Shown in pieces: positions 27,216 to 36,162 of a DNA stretch of 64,000 bases. Numbering within the stretch: position 1 is the stretch's first letter; each line of letters begins with the position of its first letter. The DNA lies in the NCBI GenBank assembly GCA_963822825.1, contig CAWGIW010000019.1:181649-245648 (forward strand), given 5' to 3'. The position numbers and the translations under genes are program-made. Origin of the DNA: JAWWPY01 sp963822825. GTDB lineage: Bacteria > Actinomycetota > Actinomycetes > Streptosporangiales > Streptosporangiaceae. The notes below the pieces were generated by a model, which was not told the DNA's origin, ran no database searches, and saw only the letters and a program-made list of their open reading frames with translations.

Positions 27216-27499
27216 GTGACCCCCGCCCGGTCGGCGTTTCAGCCCTGAGCGTCCTCCCCGGCCGCCGCGGCGGCCTGATCGTGCCGTGGCCGGCCAGGAC
27301 GGCGCGCGGCGTCGAGCCGGACGAGAGTGACAGGACGGGCGGAACAGTGTAGGGGAACACATTTCCTAAGGTAACTCGGCGTGAACGCAGGACCCCGGAA
27401 TGAGGCGCTAGAACCTCGCTGGCGTGTCATAGGCCAGGTGACGGGCGGCCCACCGGAATCCCGTGGCCGATCCCGCGCGGATCGCCGATGATGGCGGGC

Positions 27500-28050
27500 A
27501 TGCCCAGGTTCGCCGACATGTTCATCGCTCCCGAAAATGATCCGCGGGCCGACCCGCCGGCCAGGCCGGCGAGCGGGCCACGATCACCGGGTTCTTGCGC
27601 TGGCAGCGCGACACGCTGGAGTTGAAGTGCTCCGGCTTGGACGCCGCCAGCCTGGCCCGTCGCTCCGTGCCTTCCTCTACGCTGTCCCTGCTCGGGCTGG
27701 TGCGCCACATGGCCGACGTGGAACGCGGCTGGTTCCGCAGGGTAGTGGCCGGGCAGGACGCGCCGCCGCACTTCCGTACCGTTGACAACCCAGACGAGGC
27801 GTTCGATGGCGCAGCGCCCGACCCGGGGCTGGTCGCCGAGGCATGGGCAGCATGGCATGCCGAGGTCGCATTCGCGGATCGGTTCGCGGCCGAGGCACCT
27901 GATCTCGACGTGCTCGGGAAGGCTTCCGATCCCTGGCGCGGGCAGCTGTCGCTGCGCTGGGTACTGGTGCACATGATCAAGGAGTACGCCCGGCATAACG
28001 GCCACGCCGACCTCCTGCGCCAGCAGATCGACGGTGCGGTGGGGCAATAG
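27500..28050 (+). CDS. DinB-like / DUF664 protein (one frameshift)
   Basis: The frame from 27595 encodes TLELKCSGLDAASLARRSVP, SLLGLVRHMADVERGWFRRV and LRWVLVHMIKEYARHNGHADLLRQQIDG. This is the DinB/DUF664 four-helix pattern with metal-binding histidines in HMADVE and the H.GHADLLR end. In actinomycetes such proteins include mycothiol-dependent transferases. The natural start (MPRFADMFIAPENDPRADPPA) is at 27500 in another frame, and a single-base shift near 27570 joins them (GERATITGFLRWQRDTL). It is monocistronic, and its substrate is unknown. Confidence 0.7.
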
Positions 28051-28076
28051 CTGCTGGGCCCTCAGCCGCCGGGCTC

Positions 28077-28808
28077 TCAGCCGGCGGTGATCTCCGGCGG
28101 CGCCGGTGAACCCGGGCCAACCTCGGCCTTGAGCGCGGCCAGCTCCTTGTCCACGTCGGCGGCGGCCCCGGCTTCGTCGAGCTCCTTCTGGATGTCGTCG
28201 GTGTTCCCCCCGACGTCTTCCAGCACTCCGGACTGGAGCAGCTCGTCCATGGCGCCCGCGCGGGCCTGCATGGTGGCGATCTTGTCCTGGGCCCGCTGGA
28301 GCTCCGCGCCCGAGTCACCAAAGGTCCGGGAGATCCCCGCGGCGCTCTCGCCCACCGAACTCTCGGCCTTCGCCGCGGTGTACTGGGCCTTCAGCACTTC
28401 CTTCTGCGTCCGGAAGTCGTTCACCCGCTTCTGCAGGGCTTCGAGGGTGTGGGTGAGCTTGTCTTCCTGCTCGGTGAGCTGCTGGCGCTGGGGCTCCAGG
28501 GCGTCGATCTGGGCCTGGGCGGCGGCCTTGCGGGAGAGAGCCTCCCGGGCCAGATCCTCATTGCCCTGGGCCAGTGCCGCCTTGGCCTGATCCTGGAGGT
28601 GGTCCACCGAATGCTGAAGCTGCTGCTCCTGCAGCTCGATCTGCTTGCCCGCCGCGGCGATGTCCACCAGCCCCCGGCGGACCTGGGTGATCTGATCGAG
28701 CATCTGCTCGTAGGACAGATCGAGCATCTCGTCGGGCTTCTCAGCCGCGTCGAGCGCCTTGTTGGCCTTGGCCTGAACTATGTCGTGGGCCCGCTGGAAG
28801 AGGCTCAT
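28077..28808 (-). CDS. pspA: PspA/IM30 family membrane-stress protein
   Basis: The protein has 243 residues and is almost wholly helical and coiled coil. It starts with the short amphipathic helix MSLFQRAHDIVQAKANKALD, followed by KPDEMLDLSYEQMLDQI, as in actinobacterial PspA. Members form rods and rings on the inner face of the membrane and preserve its integrity under stress. An Asp/Glu/Ala-rich C-terminus ends with a Pro/Gly tail. It is transcribed away from the downstream hypothetical gene at 28961. A PspC-domain sensor kinase with its regulator lies at 31.9-34.0 kb and may control it, but that is inference. Confidence 0.9.
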   Translation of the reverse strand: MSLFQRAHDIVQAKANKALDAAEKPDEMLDLSYEQMLDQITQVRRGLVDIAAAGKQIELQEQQLQHSVDHLQDQAKAALAQGNEDLAREALSRKAAAQAQIDALEPQRQQLTEQEDKLTHTLEALQKRVNDFRTQKEVLKAQYTAAKAESSVGESAAGISRTFGDSGAELQRAQDKIATMQARAGAMDELLQSGVLEDVGGNTDDIQKELDEAGAAADVDKELAALKAEVGPGSPAPPEITAG

Positions 28809-28960
28809 GCCGGTCTGCTCCTCATCGGTGGTGGGCGGAACTCGCGCCGATTCCGCCGCCCCTGCGGATCCGGGCCGGTCGACGCCGGCGCTCGTAACGG
28901 CGCGGATACCCAGAGGCTACCCCGGCCGGCCCATCAGCGACCCGCGGGTAGGTTAGGCGC

Positions 28961-29341
28961 GTGGATGAGAACCGAGCCCGGCGGGTCGCCGACGCTCTCA
29001 GAGATCGCGGCATCGACGCACACCTGGAAAATGCGGGAATTGATGTCTACGGGGTGCGTGTCGTGATTGGCGACGGGCGCGAGGCGATCTGGGGCAACGA
29101 AGGCACGTCGTCTCTGGAGGCCGAGGTGCTGCTCGACGGGGACCTGGTCGGCTTCGTCCCCCAGATCCCCGGCTCGGAGGCATTCGATGAGCCGCAGGTG
29201 GTCGACGCCATCGCGCGGGCCGATTATGCCGAGCCCGTCGCACGGGAACGCCCGGAAGCGCCACCGCCTGGTCCGCCCCTGATGCGAGAGGGCGGGCTAT
29301 TCCGCCGCTTCCTCGGCGGCTTCCGGTACGACTCCGAGTAG
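28961..29341 (+). CDS. Conserved hypothetical protein
   Basis: The protein has 126 residues and a GTG start. The first half (ARRVADALRDRGIDAHLENAGIDVYGVRVVIGDGREAIWG) looks like a small alpha/beta domain. The C-terminus is Pro-rich and ends FRRFLGGFRYDSE. No known domain is recognised. It is divergent from pspA, and its last 45 bases overlap the end of the acetyltransferase on the opposite strand, so the two cannot change independently there. Confidence 0.55.
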   Translation: MDENRARRVADALRDRGIDAHLENAGIDVYGVRVVIGDGREAIWGNEGTSSLEAEVLLDGDLVGFVPQIPGSEAFDEPQVVDAIARADYAEPVARERPEAPPPGPPLMREGGLFRRFLGGFRYDSE

Positions 29342-29839
29342 GCCGTCCAGCGACAGCGTCATGAAGGCGCTGTTCCGGCTGGGGCGGTAGTCGCCGAACG
29401 GCCCGCACGGCCTGAATCCCGCGCTTGCGTAGAGCGACCGCGCCGGAGCGAACGCGGCCATGGACCCGGTCTCCAGGCTCACCCAGCGGACGCCGCGATC
29501 GCGGGCGACGCCGATGAGATGATCGACCATCGCGCGGCCGATCCCGCGACCCCGCGCCGCATGGGCGGTGTGCATGGACTTCAGCTCCGCGTGACGCTCA
29601 TCAAGCTGCTTCAGCGCCCCGATTCCGAGGAGCTCCCCGCCCCGCCGGAAACCGAAGAACATGACCGCGGGATCCAGGAGACCATCAAGGTCAAGTGCGT
29701 GGACGTCCTCAGGCGGGCTGTGCGTACTGGCGAACGCGAGGTGGCGCTCCAGCAGCTCGTGAACGTCCTCGGCGCGGGGGTCGTCAACCGAGATCTCGCC
29801 CTCAGGCACGGCAGCAGCATACGTCGTCCGTCTGCTCAC
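29297..29839 (-). CDS. GNAT-family N-acetyltransferase
   Basis: The protein has 180 residues. The acetyl-CoA pyrophosphate-binding loop ARGRGIGRAMVDHLI is clear. It is preceded by LGIGALKQLDERHAELKSMHT and followed by SLETGSMAAFAPARSLYASAGF, which is the PhnO/ElaA-like GNAT core. It transfers acetyl from acetyl-CoA to an amine of unknown identity. The 3' end overlaps the convergent hypothetical gene by 45 bp. Confidence 0.85.
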   Translation of the reverse strand: MSRRTTYAAAVPEGEISVDDPRAEDVHELLERHLAFASTHSPPEDVHALDLDGLLDPAVMFFGFRRGGELLGIGALKQLDERHAELKSMHTAHAARGRGIGRAMVDHLIGVARDRGVRWVSLETGSMAAFAPARSLYASAGFRPCGPFGDYRPSRNSAFMTLSLDGLLGVVPEAAEEAAE

Positions 29840-29919
29840 TAATTAGCGCAGGTAATAACGTAGCTTGGCTGCCTCATCTGGCCCATCCAACTGCGCCTGA
29901 TGCCTGGTGCGGTGCTCAG

Positions 29920-30613
29920 ATGATGGCCAGGGCCGCGGCAGCCGGGGTAGCAGCGGCGCTGTGCGTAGCCGGCTGCGGGCCGGTCCGCCCGACGGCGGCC
30001 GCCACGGCACTCACGGCCGATACCCAGGTGACCTGGTACTCGAACTGGGCCTGGCGATGCCGTCAGAGGCGGCCCGTTCCAGAGCGTATCGGCGTACTGG
30101 ACGCTGCCGCCCGGGCACTGCGGTCGCGGTGAGTCGCAGGCCGCTTTCTGGGTCGGTATGGATATGACCACGGTTGAGCAGGTGGGCGTGGTCATGGACT
30201 GCGGCGGCCACGGCGCACGCTCGTACTCTGGCTGGTACCAGATGTACCCATCCGCCGCCGTCGGTGTCAGCAACCACGTCCAGGCGGGCGATCACATGAT
30301 CGGCACCGTGACCTACGACGGGGGTGGCCGGTTCATGCTCAGGCTGGATGACACCACCGGGCACTGGAGCCAGGTGGTCGAGGCCACGAGTTACCGGAGC
30401 AGACGCGCTACGGCTGAGGTCATTTCGGAGGCGTCGTCCGGCCCGCTGGCCAACTTCGGGACCGTCCATTTCGGCGCCATCACGGTGGATGGCCAGCCCC
30501 TGGCCCGCGCCCGCCCTGAGCGCATCGACATGGCCACGGCCGCCCACCAACGGGCGGCCACCGGCTGGCTCGGTGAGGGCGGCAACTTCGACGTCTCCTG
30601 GCAGCACGGATAA
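29920..30613 (+). CDS. Lipoprotein glutamic endopeptidase, G1/eqolisin family (one frameshift)
   Basis: The start has a lipoprotein signal (RAAAAGVAAALCVAGC, lipobox VAGC). The mature part reads TWYSNWA, then after a one-base shift near 30066 GGPFQSVSAYWTLPP..ESQAAFWVGMDM. The remainder contains VEQVGVVMDC, SYSGWYQMYPSAAV, VQAGDHMIGTVTYDG and AEVISEASSGPLANFGTVHF. This is the peptidase A4/G1 fold. The catalytic Gln is expected in VEQVG and the catalytic Glu in the VISEAS strand. Such enzymes are acid-active proteases acting outside the cell, here probably tethered to the membrane. Corrected length is about 230 residues. Confidence 0.75.
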
Positions 30614-30705
30614 GTCCGCAACGACAACCCGACGGCGGCGTCTGCGTCTGCCAGGCTGGCGGGTGGAGCCAGTGCGAGCAGGAGGCGTGAAGTGGGCCAA
30701 GCGCG

Positions 30706-31758
30706 GTGAAGGCGGTCGTGTATTCCGGCTTCGGGGTCCTTCCGGTGCTGACGGAGGTGGCCAATCCGGCCTGCCCCGATGGTGGTGTGGTCGTCCGCGT
30801 CGGGGCGACCGGGGTGTGCCGGTCGGACTGGCATGCCTGGAAGGGACATGATCCGGTCGCGCTGCCGCACATCCCGGGGCACGAGCTGGCGGGGGTGGTC
30901 GACGAGATCGGGCCCGGTGTTACCCGGTGGCGGCCGGGGGACCGCGTGACGGTGCCGTTCGCCTGCGGCTGCGGTGTGTGTGAGTACTGCCGGGCGGGCG
31001 ATGCGCAGGTCTGCCCGCAGCAAACCCAGCCCGGTTTTACCGGGCCCGGGTCGTTCGCCGAGCTGGTGCCGATCCACGCGGCCGACGCGAACCTGGTGGC
31101 GCTCCCGGATTCGGTGGACTTCGTCACCACGGCCGCCCTGGGCTGCCGGTTCGCCACGGCGTTCCGGGCGCTCACCGTGCATGGCCGTCTGGGTGCTGGT
31201 GACTGGCTGGCCGTGCACGGGTGCGGCGGTGTGGGCCTGTCGGCGGTGTTGATCGGCTCGGCGCTGGGGGCGCGCGTGGTGGCGGTCGATGTGGCTCGCG
31301 CGGCGCTGGACCGCGCCCGTGATCTGGGCGCGGAGTCTGTCGTCGACGCAGGCCGGGACGCCGATCCGGCGGCTGCCATCCGTGAGATCACCGGCGGGGG
31401 AGCGCGGGTCTCGATCGACGCGGCCGGCTGGCTGGCCACCGCGGCGGGCTCGGTGCGCTGCCTGCGCCGCCGGGGCCGCCACGTTCAGGTGGGCTTGCTG
31501 CTCGGTGCGGCGTCCACGCCGCCGATCCCGATGGATCTGGTCATCGCGAGGGAACTGGAGATCTACGGCTCCCACGGCATGGCGGCGCGCGAGTACCCAT
31601 CGATGCTGGCCCTGGTCGCGGACCGGACTCTCCGCCCGGACCTGCTGCTGGGCCAGGTGATCGGGCTGGAGGACGCGGCCCTGGCGCTGGCCGCGATGGA
31701 CCGGCCATCCTCGTCCGGGGGGATGACGGTGATCAAGCTGCCGAGTTTCCCGGGCTGA
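30706..31758 (+). CDS. Zinc-dependent alcohol dehydrogenase
   Basis: The protein has 350 residues in the medium-chain dehydrogenase family. Catalytic zinc ligands lie in GVCRSDWHAW (Cys) and GHELAG (His, Glu). The structural-zinc loop CGCGVCEYCRAGDAQVC provides four cysteines. The NAD-binding loop is HGCGGVGLSAVLIG, and VVAVDV ends in Asp, favouring NAD over NADP. It oxidises an alcohol or reduces an aldehyde; the substrate is not defined. The GTG start follows closely on the peptidase gene. It is a stand-alone gene, followed by a two-component pair. Confidence 0.88.
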   Translation: MKAVVYSGFGVLPVLTEVANPACPDGGVVVRVGATGVCRSDWHAWKGHDPVALPHIPGHELAGVVDEIGPGVTRWRPGDRVTVPFACGCGVCEYCRAGDAQVCPQQTQPGFTGPGSFAELVPIHAADANLVALPDSVDFVTTAALGCRFATAFRALTVHGRLGAGDWLAVHGCGGVGLSAVLIGSALGARVVAVDVARAALDRARDLGAESVVDAGRDADPAAAIREITGGGARVSIDAAGWLATAAGSVRCLRRRGRHVQVGLLLGAASTPPIPMDLVIARELEIYGSHGMAAREYPSMLALVADRTLRPDLLLGQVIGLEDAALALAAMDRPSSSGGMTVIKLPSFPG

Positions 31759-31904
31759 CCTTCGCGCCGGAGCGTGAGCAAGCATGTGGCCGCCCGGCCG
31801 GCCTGGGTATCGGGAAGACCCCTGATGGGGCCCGGATGGCCAGCCGGGCGGGGTCAGGGTTGGCCCGGATAGCCCGCTCGGCGATATGGCGCGATGATGG
31901 ACGC

Positions 31905-33257
31905 ATGGGGAAACTAACCGGCCCCGCGCCGCAATGGGACACCTCTCCCCGCCCGGATGGTCCTTGGGGGCCGCGCTGGCGGTCCTGGCGCCTCGGCCCG
32001 GTGTGGCGGCGGGGGCCGGCCAGCGGCGGCCCGCTGCGCCGAGCACGGGAGGACCGGCTGGCGGCCGGGGTGGCGGCTGGCCTGGCCGCCCGGACGGGCC
32101 TCGACGTCACGGTCGTGCGGATTGTGTTCGTGCTGGCGACCCTGGTCAGCGGGGTGGGCGCCGCGGCGTACGCGCTCGCGTGGCTGCTCGTGCCGGTGGC
32201 GGGCGAGGACTCCGCCATCGTGGGCCGGGCGGTGACGGACCGGCGTGGTATCGCACTCGCCGCCGGTCTGGGGTCGCTGGTTGCGGTGGTGCTGGTCATC
32301 GTCTCGGTGCTGGGCGCGGGCTGGGTCGGCCGGGTGGGCTGGCCACTGGTGATCGCGGTCACGGCTATGGTGCTGGTCTGGCGGAACGCCCCCCCGGACG
32401 AGCTGGCCATGATGCAGCGGCTCGCGGAGCCGGTGCGGGGCGTGGCTGACGGTACCAGGCGGTCGCGCCCGGTGCTGCGCGGGCTGGTGGCGGCGGTGCT
32501 GCTGGTGGGCGGGCTGGTGGCGTTGCTGTCCGGGCGTGGTGTCAGCGCCCTGTTGCGGCCGCTGGCCGGGGCGTTGCTGGTGGTGGCCGCGATTGCGGTG
32601 GTGCTCGGGCCGTGGTGGCTGCGGATCGCCCGTGATCTGGTGGTCGAGCGCGGCGCGCGGGCGCGGGCCGAGGAGCGGGCGGAGATGGCCGCGCGGGTTC
32701 ATGACTCGGTACTGCAGACGCTGGCCCTGATCCAGCGGCGGGCGGGGGAGCCGCAACAGGTCATCCAGCTGGCCCGGGCGCAGGAACGGGAGCTGCGGTC
32801 GTGGCTGTTTGAGGACCGGGCGCCCGGCTCGGCGCCCAGTGCGGGGATGACGTTCGCCGGGGGGGTGCGGCTGATCCAGCAGGACGTAGAGGCGCAGCAC
32901 GGGGTGGCGGTGGAGGCGGTGACGGTCGGGGACTGCGAGGTCGACGACAACCTGGCGGCGTTGCTGGCCGCGGCGCGGGAGGCGACGGTCAACGCGGTGA
33001 AATGGTCCGGTGCCAGTGTTGTCTCACTGTTCGCGGAGGTCGAGCCGGATGCAGTGTCTGTGTTCGTGCGTGACCGCGGCCGGGGGTTTGACCCCGCGGC
33101 GGTCCCCGCTGACCGGAAGGGCATCGCCGAGTCCGTGCGCGCCCGGATGGCCCGCCGCGGCGGGTCGGCAGTTATCCGCACGGCCCGCGGCGAGGGCACC
33201 GAGGTGTCCTTGACCATGCCTCGCGCCACCGGCCATCGCCAGCCGAGCCGGACGTGA
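31905..33257 (+). CDS. PspC-domain sensor histidine kinase (NarL/LuxR-type partner)
   Basis: The protein has 450 residues. A PspC domain lies at about 48-98 (EDRLAAGVAAGLAARTGLDVTVVRIVFVLATLVSG). Four or five membrane helices span about 115-240. The HisKA_3 dimerisation region has phospho-acceptor H266 (AARVHDSVLQTLALIQRR). The HATPase_c domain has AAREATVNAVKWSGA (N box) and RDRGRGFD (G1). It is expected to sense envelope stress and phosphorylate the downstream regulator. I placed the start at ATG 31905 because sequence before it is low-complexity; 31836 is possible. The stop overlaps the regulator GTG by four bases. Confidence 0.88.
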   Translation: MGKLTGPAPQWDTSPRPDGPWGPRWRSWRLGPVWRRGPASGGPLRRAREDRLAAGVAAGLAARTGLDVTVVRIVFVLATLVSGVGAAAYALAWLLVPVAGEDSAIVGRAVTDRRGIALAAGLGSLVAVVLVIVSVLGAGWVGRVGWPLVIAVTAMVLVWRNAPPDELAMMQRLAEPVRGVADGTRRSRPVLRGLVAAVLLVGGLVALLSGRGVSALLRPLAGALLVVAAIAVVLGPWWLRIARDLVVERGARARAEERAEMAARVHDSVLQTLALIQRRAGEPQQVIQLARAQERELRSWLFEDRAPGSAPSAGMTFAGGVRLIQQDVEAQHGVAVEAVTVGDCEVDDNLAALLAAAREATVNAVKWSGASVVSLFAEVEPDAVSVFVRDRGRGFDPAAVPADRKGIAESVRARMARRGGSAVIRTARGEGTEVSLTMPRATGHRQPSRT

Positions 33258-33967
33258 GTATCCCTGGCCCGCATCCCCCGGGCGTGAGTAGCCCGGGCCC
33301 GCATCCCGCGGGCGGGGGCCGGCCGCGCGTGTTCATCGTTGACGACCATGGCTTGTTTCGTTCCGGGGTCCGGTCAGAACTCGGCGACCAGGTCGAGTTC
33401 GTGGGTGAGGCGGACGACGTCGAGCCTGCGATCGCCTTGATCGCCGAGTGCCTCCCCGATGTCGTTCTCCTGGACGTGCACCTGCCCGGCGGTGGAGGGC
33501 AGGCCGTGGTCACGGCGGTGAGGGCCACGCACCCGCAGGTATGTTTCCTCGCCCTGTCCGCGTCAGATGCTCCCGAGGACGTGATTGCCGTCATCCGGGC
33601 GGGGGCCCGGGGTTACGTCACGAAGACGATCTCCGGCGGCGAGCTGGTGGACGCCGTGTGCCGGGTCGCGGCGGGTGACACGGTCTTCTCGCCCAGGCTG
33701 GCCGGGTTTGTCCTCGACGCATTCGCGGCCCTTCCGCCGGCCGGTGCCGGCCGCCCGTCCTTCGATCCCGAACTCGACCAGCTGACACCCCGTGAGCGCG
33801 AGGTTCTCCGGCTGATCGCCCGGGGCTACACCTACAAGGAAATCGCCCGGGAGCTCTTTATCTCCGTCAAAACGGTCGAGAGCCACGTTTCGTCGGTGCT
33901 GCGCAAGCTCCAGCTATCCACCCGTCACCAGCTGACGCGGTGGGCGGCCGAGCGACGCCTGGCCTGA
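33254..33967 (+). CDS. LuxR/NarL-family response regulator
   Basis: The protein has 237 residues. The receiver domain (about 24-140) has the acidic pair D30-D31 (FIVDDH), phospho-acceptor D74 (VVLLDVHLPG) and a conserved Lys in YVTKTIS. The HTH_LuxR domain (about 170-235) reads LTPREREVLRLIARGYTYKEIA, then VKTVESHVSSVL.KL. A 20-residue N-terminal extension with a duplicated PGPHP motif precedes the receiver. It is translationally coupled to the PspC-type kinase (GTGA overlap). Targets may include pspA at 28 kb; this is untested. Confidence 0.92.
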   Translation: MSIPGPHPPGVSSPGPHPAGGGRPRVFIVDDHGLFRSGVRSELGDQVEFVGEADDVEPAIALIAECLPDVVLLDVHLPGGGGQAVVTAVRATHPQVCFLALSASDAPEDVIAVIRAGARGYVTKTISGGELVDAVCRVAAGDTVFSPRLAGFVLDAFAALPPAGAGRPSFDPELDQLTPREREVLRLIARGYTYKEIARELFISVKTVESHVSSVLRKLQLSTRHQLTRWAAERRLA

Positions 33968-33996
33968 CCTGGCCGGACCGGACCGAACCGGAGGAG

Positions 33997-34869
33997 TCAG
34001 GTCCGCCGCCGGGCCTCCATCAGCCGGAGGATGAGCGGGGTAAAGATCAGCTGCATGGCCAGCTCCATCTTCCCGCCCGGCACGACGATGATGTTGGGCC
34101 GTGACATGAACGAGTCGTGCAGCATCGACAGCAGGTAGGGAAAGTCAATGCCCTTCGGGTTGGCGAACCGGATGACCAGAAAGCTTTCGTCGGCGGTCGG
34201 GATGAAACGGGCGATGAACGGATTCGACGTGTCCACTGTCGGGACACGCTGGAAGTTCACGTGCGTCCGCGAGAATTGCGGGCAGATAAAATTCACGTAG
34301 TCCGGCATGCGCCGCAAGATCGTGTTGACCACGGCCTCGCTGGAGTAGCCGCGGGTGTTCTTGTCGCGATGCAGCTTCTGGATCCACTCGAGGTTGATGA
34401 TCGGGACCACCCCCACCAGCAGATCTGCGTGCTGGGCGATATCCGCCTGGTCGGTGACGGCGGCGCCGTGCAGCCCCTCGTAGAAGAGTATTTCGCTCGC
34501 CGGGTCGACGTCGGCCCAGGGCGAGAACGTCCCCGGCTGCTGCCCGTAGGGCGTGGCCTCCTCCATGTCATGCAGGTACTTGCGCACTTTTCCGCGACCG
34601 TGCTCGCCGTACTCGCGAAACAGGGCCTCGAGTTCCTCCAGCAGGTTCGCCTCGGGCGAGAAATGGCAAAGGTGGTGGTTGCCCTCCTGGTCGGCCGCTG
34701 ACATGGCCACGTTCATCTGCTGCCGGTCGTAGCGGTGGAAGGAGTCGCCCTCCACGACCGCCGCGTTGATGTGCTCGCGATCGAAGATGTGCTGGAACGT
34801 CCTGGTCACCGACGATGTGCCCGCGCCGGACGAGCCGGTGATGGCGACGATGGGATGCTTGGCCGACAC
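33997..34869 (-). CDS. prk: Phosphoribulokinase (Calvin-cycle type)
   Basis: The protein has 290 residues. It phosphorylates ribulose 5-phosphate to ribulose 1,5-bisphosphate with ATP. The P-loop GSSGAGTSS (12-20), VEGDSFHRYDR, FYEGLHGAAVT and LEWIQKLHRDKNTRGYSSEAV follow the bacterial octameric PRK family rather than uridine kinases. It is the last gene of the minus-strand carbon block and starts 14 bp after the fructose-bisphosphatase stop. PRK has no other accepted role than making the Rubisco substrate, yet no Rubisco gene is in the window. The intact frame suggests it is functional. Confidence 0.92.
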   Translation of the reverse strand: MSAKHPIVAITGSSGAGTSSVTRTFQHIFDREHINAAVVEGDSFHRYDRQQMNVAMSAADQEGNHHLCHFSPEANLLEELEALFREYGEHGRGKVRKYLHDMEEATPYGQQPGTFSPWADVDPASEILFYEGLHGAAVTDQADIAQHADLLVGVVPIINLEWIQKLHRDKNTRGYSSEAVVNTILRRMPDYVNFICPQFSRTHVNFQRVPTVDTSNPFIARFIPTADESFLVIRFANPKGIDFPYLLSMLHDSFMSRPNIIVVPGGKMELAMQLIFTPLILRLMEARRRT

Positions 34870-34883
34870 TGTTCTCCTGCCAA

Positions 34884-35971
34884 TCAGGGGATCCGGAACA
34901 GGGAGCGGCGGTTGAAGAGCGAGTCGTCGAACGGCGACTCCAGGCCGGCCTGTGCTGGGGCGCCTGGTCGCGGTGATAGCGCTCGATCCGCTCCACCTCG
35001 TTCCTGGAGCCGAGAATCAGCGGCGCCCGCTGGTGGAGGTGCCCGGGCTGGAGTTCCATGACGCGCTCGCGCCCGGTGCTGGCGCCGCCGCCGGCCTGCT
35101 CGACGATGAACGAGATCGGATTGCACTCGTACATCAGCCGGAGCCGTCCCGGCATGGCTGGTTCCTTGCTGTCCCTGGGGTACAGGAAGACACCGCCGCG
35201 GGTCAGGATGCGGTAAGTCTCCGCCACCAGTGAGGCGATCCACCGCATGTTGAAGTCCCGGCCTCGCGGTCCGGTCCGGCCCGCCAGGCACTCCTGAATG
35301 TAGCGGCGCACCGGCGGCTCCCAGAAGCGCTCGTTGGAGGCGTTGATCGCGAACTCGCCGCAGTCCTCGGGGATGCACATCCGCGGATGGGTGAGGACGA
35401 ACGCCCCGATGTCGCGGTCGAGGGTGAATCCGTCGACGCCGTCGCCGGTGGTGAGGATCAGCATGGTGGATGGCCCGTACAGGGCGAACCCCGCGCACAC
35501 CTGGGCGGTACCCGGCTGGAGGAAGTGCTCCGCCCGCGGCTCGGCCGCCGGGTCTGGGCTGCGCAGGATCGAGAAGATCGTGCCCACCGAAATGTTGGCA
35601 TCAATGTTGCTGGAGCCATCCAGCGGGTCGAACACCAGCAAGTACTTCCCGCGCCGCTCGCCCGCCGGGACGGGGTAGATGTGTTCCATTTCCTCCGACG
35701 CCATCGCGGCCAGGTGGCCGGTCCATTCGGTCTCGCCGACCATCACCTCGTTGCTGATCAGGTCGAGCTTCTTCTGCACCTCGCCCTGGATGTTCGTCCC
35801 GCCGGAGCTTCCCAGCGAGCCGGCCAGGGCGCCCCGGCTGACCTGATGGCTGATGATCTTCACGGCCGTGGCTACCGCGTTGAGCAGCCCGGAGAAGTCA
35901 CCGGTCGAGCCGGGATGCTGGTGTTCGGTCTCGATGGTGTAACGGGTCAGTGTCTTGCGCTCGTCACGCAC
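34884..35971 (-). CDS. fbp: Fructose-1,6-bisphosphatase class I (one frameshift at 3' end)
   Basis: It hydrolyses fructose 1,6-bisphosphate to fructose 6-phosphate. The metal-binding motif DPLDGSSNIDANISVGTIFSI is complete, as are GFALYGPSTMLILTTGDGVDGFTLDRD and the substrate region NMRWIASLVAETYRILTRGG. Near 34965 one base is out of step. Correcting it gives the usual end (RYHRDQAP, then SPFDDSLFNRRSLFRIP) and a stop at 34884. Uncorrected, the frame falsely runs on into prk. Length is about 362 residues, slightly longer than usual. The GTG start has AGGAG upstream. It forms a pair with prk, as in Calvin-cycle operons. A striking inverted repeat lies about 80 bp upstream. Confidence 0.88.
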
Positions 35972-36049
35972 GGCCGGTCTCCTCTCGCAGGACGTGGCGA
36001 CGCCGCGGGAAGGCCGAGAGGAATGCGATGCGTGGGACCGCCAGTGGAG

Positions 36050-36074
36050 AAGTTACAATCAGTGCTTGTAGCTT
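36050..36074. promoter_or_regulatory. 25-bp inverted repeat upstream of fbp-prk
   Basis: The sequence is AAGTTACAA-N7-TTGTAGCTT, nine-base arms with eight matches, and the inner arms TACAA/TTGTA match exactly. It contains the T-N11-A pattern of LysR-type sites, which would suit a CbbR-like activator, although MerR-type operators look similar. It ends 79 bp upstream of the fbp start. No regulator gene is adjacent. Confidence 0.5.
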
Positions 36075-36162
36075 ACTACGGGTGACCTTGTCGCCCTTGC
36101 GCTGAGGCTAGACGGGCCCCGCCGGGATCGCATCACCCGCCAGAGCGGTCAGCTGGGTGAAG

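Noticed and set aside
30391..32046. A 551-codon open frame on the minus strand
   Set aside because: It is antisense to the alcohol dehydrogenase and peptidase genes, which carry full family motifs.
34568..35971. An apparent fusion of fructose-bisphosphatase with a phosphoribulokinase region
   Set aside because: The extra C-terminal part is out of frame with prk. A one-base correction near 34965 restores the normal FBPase end, and prk has its own intact start.
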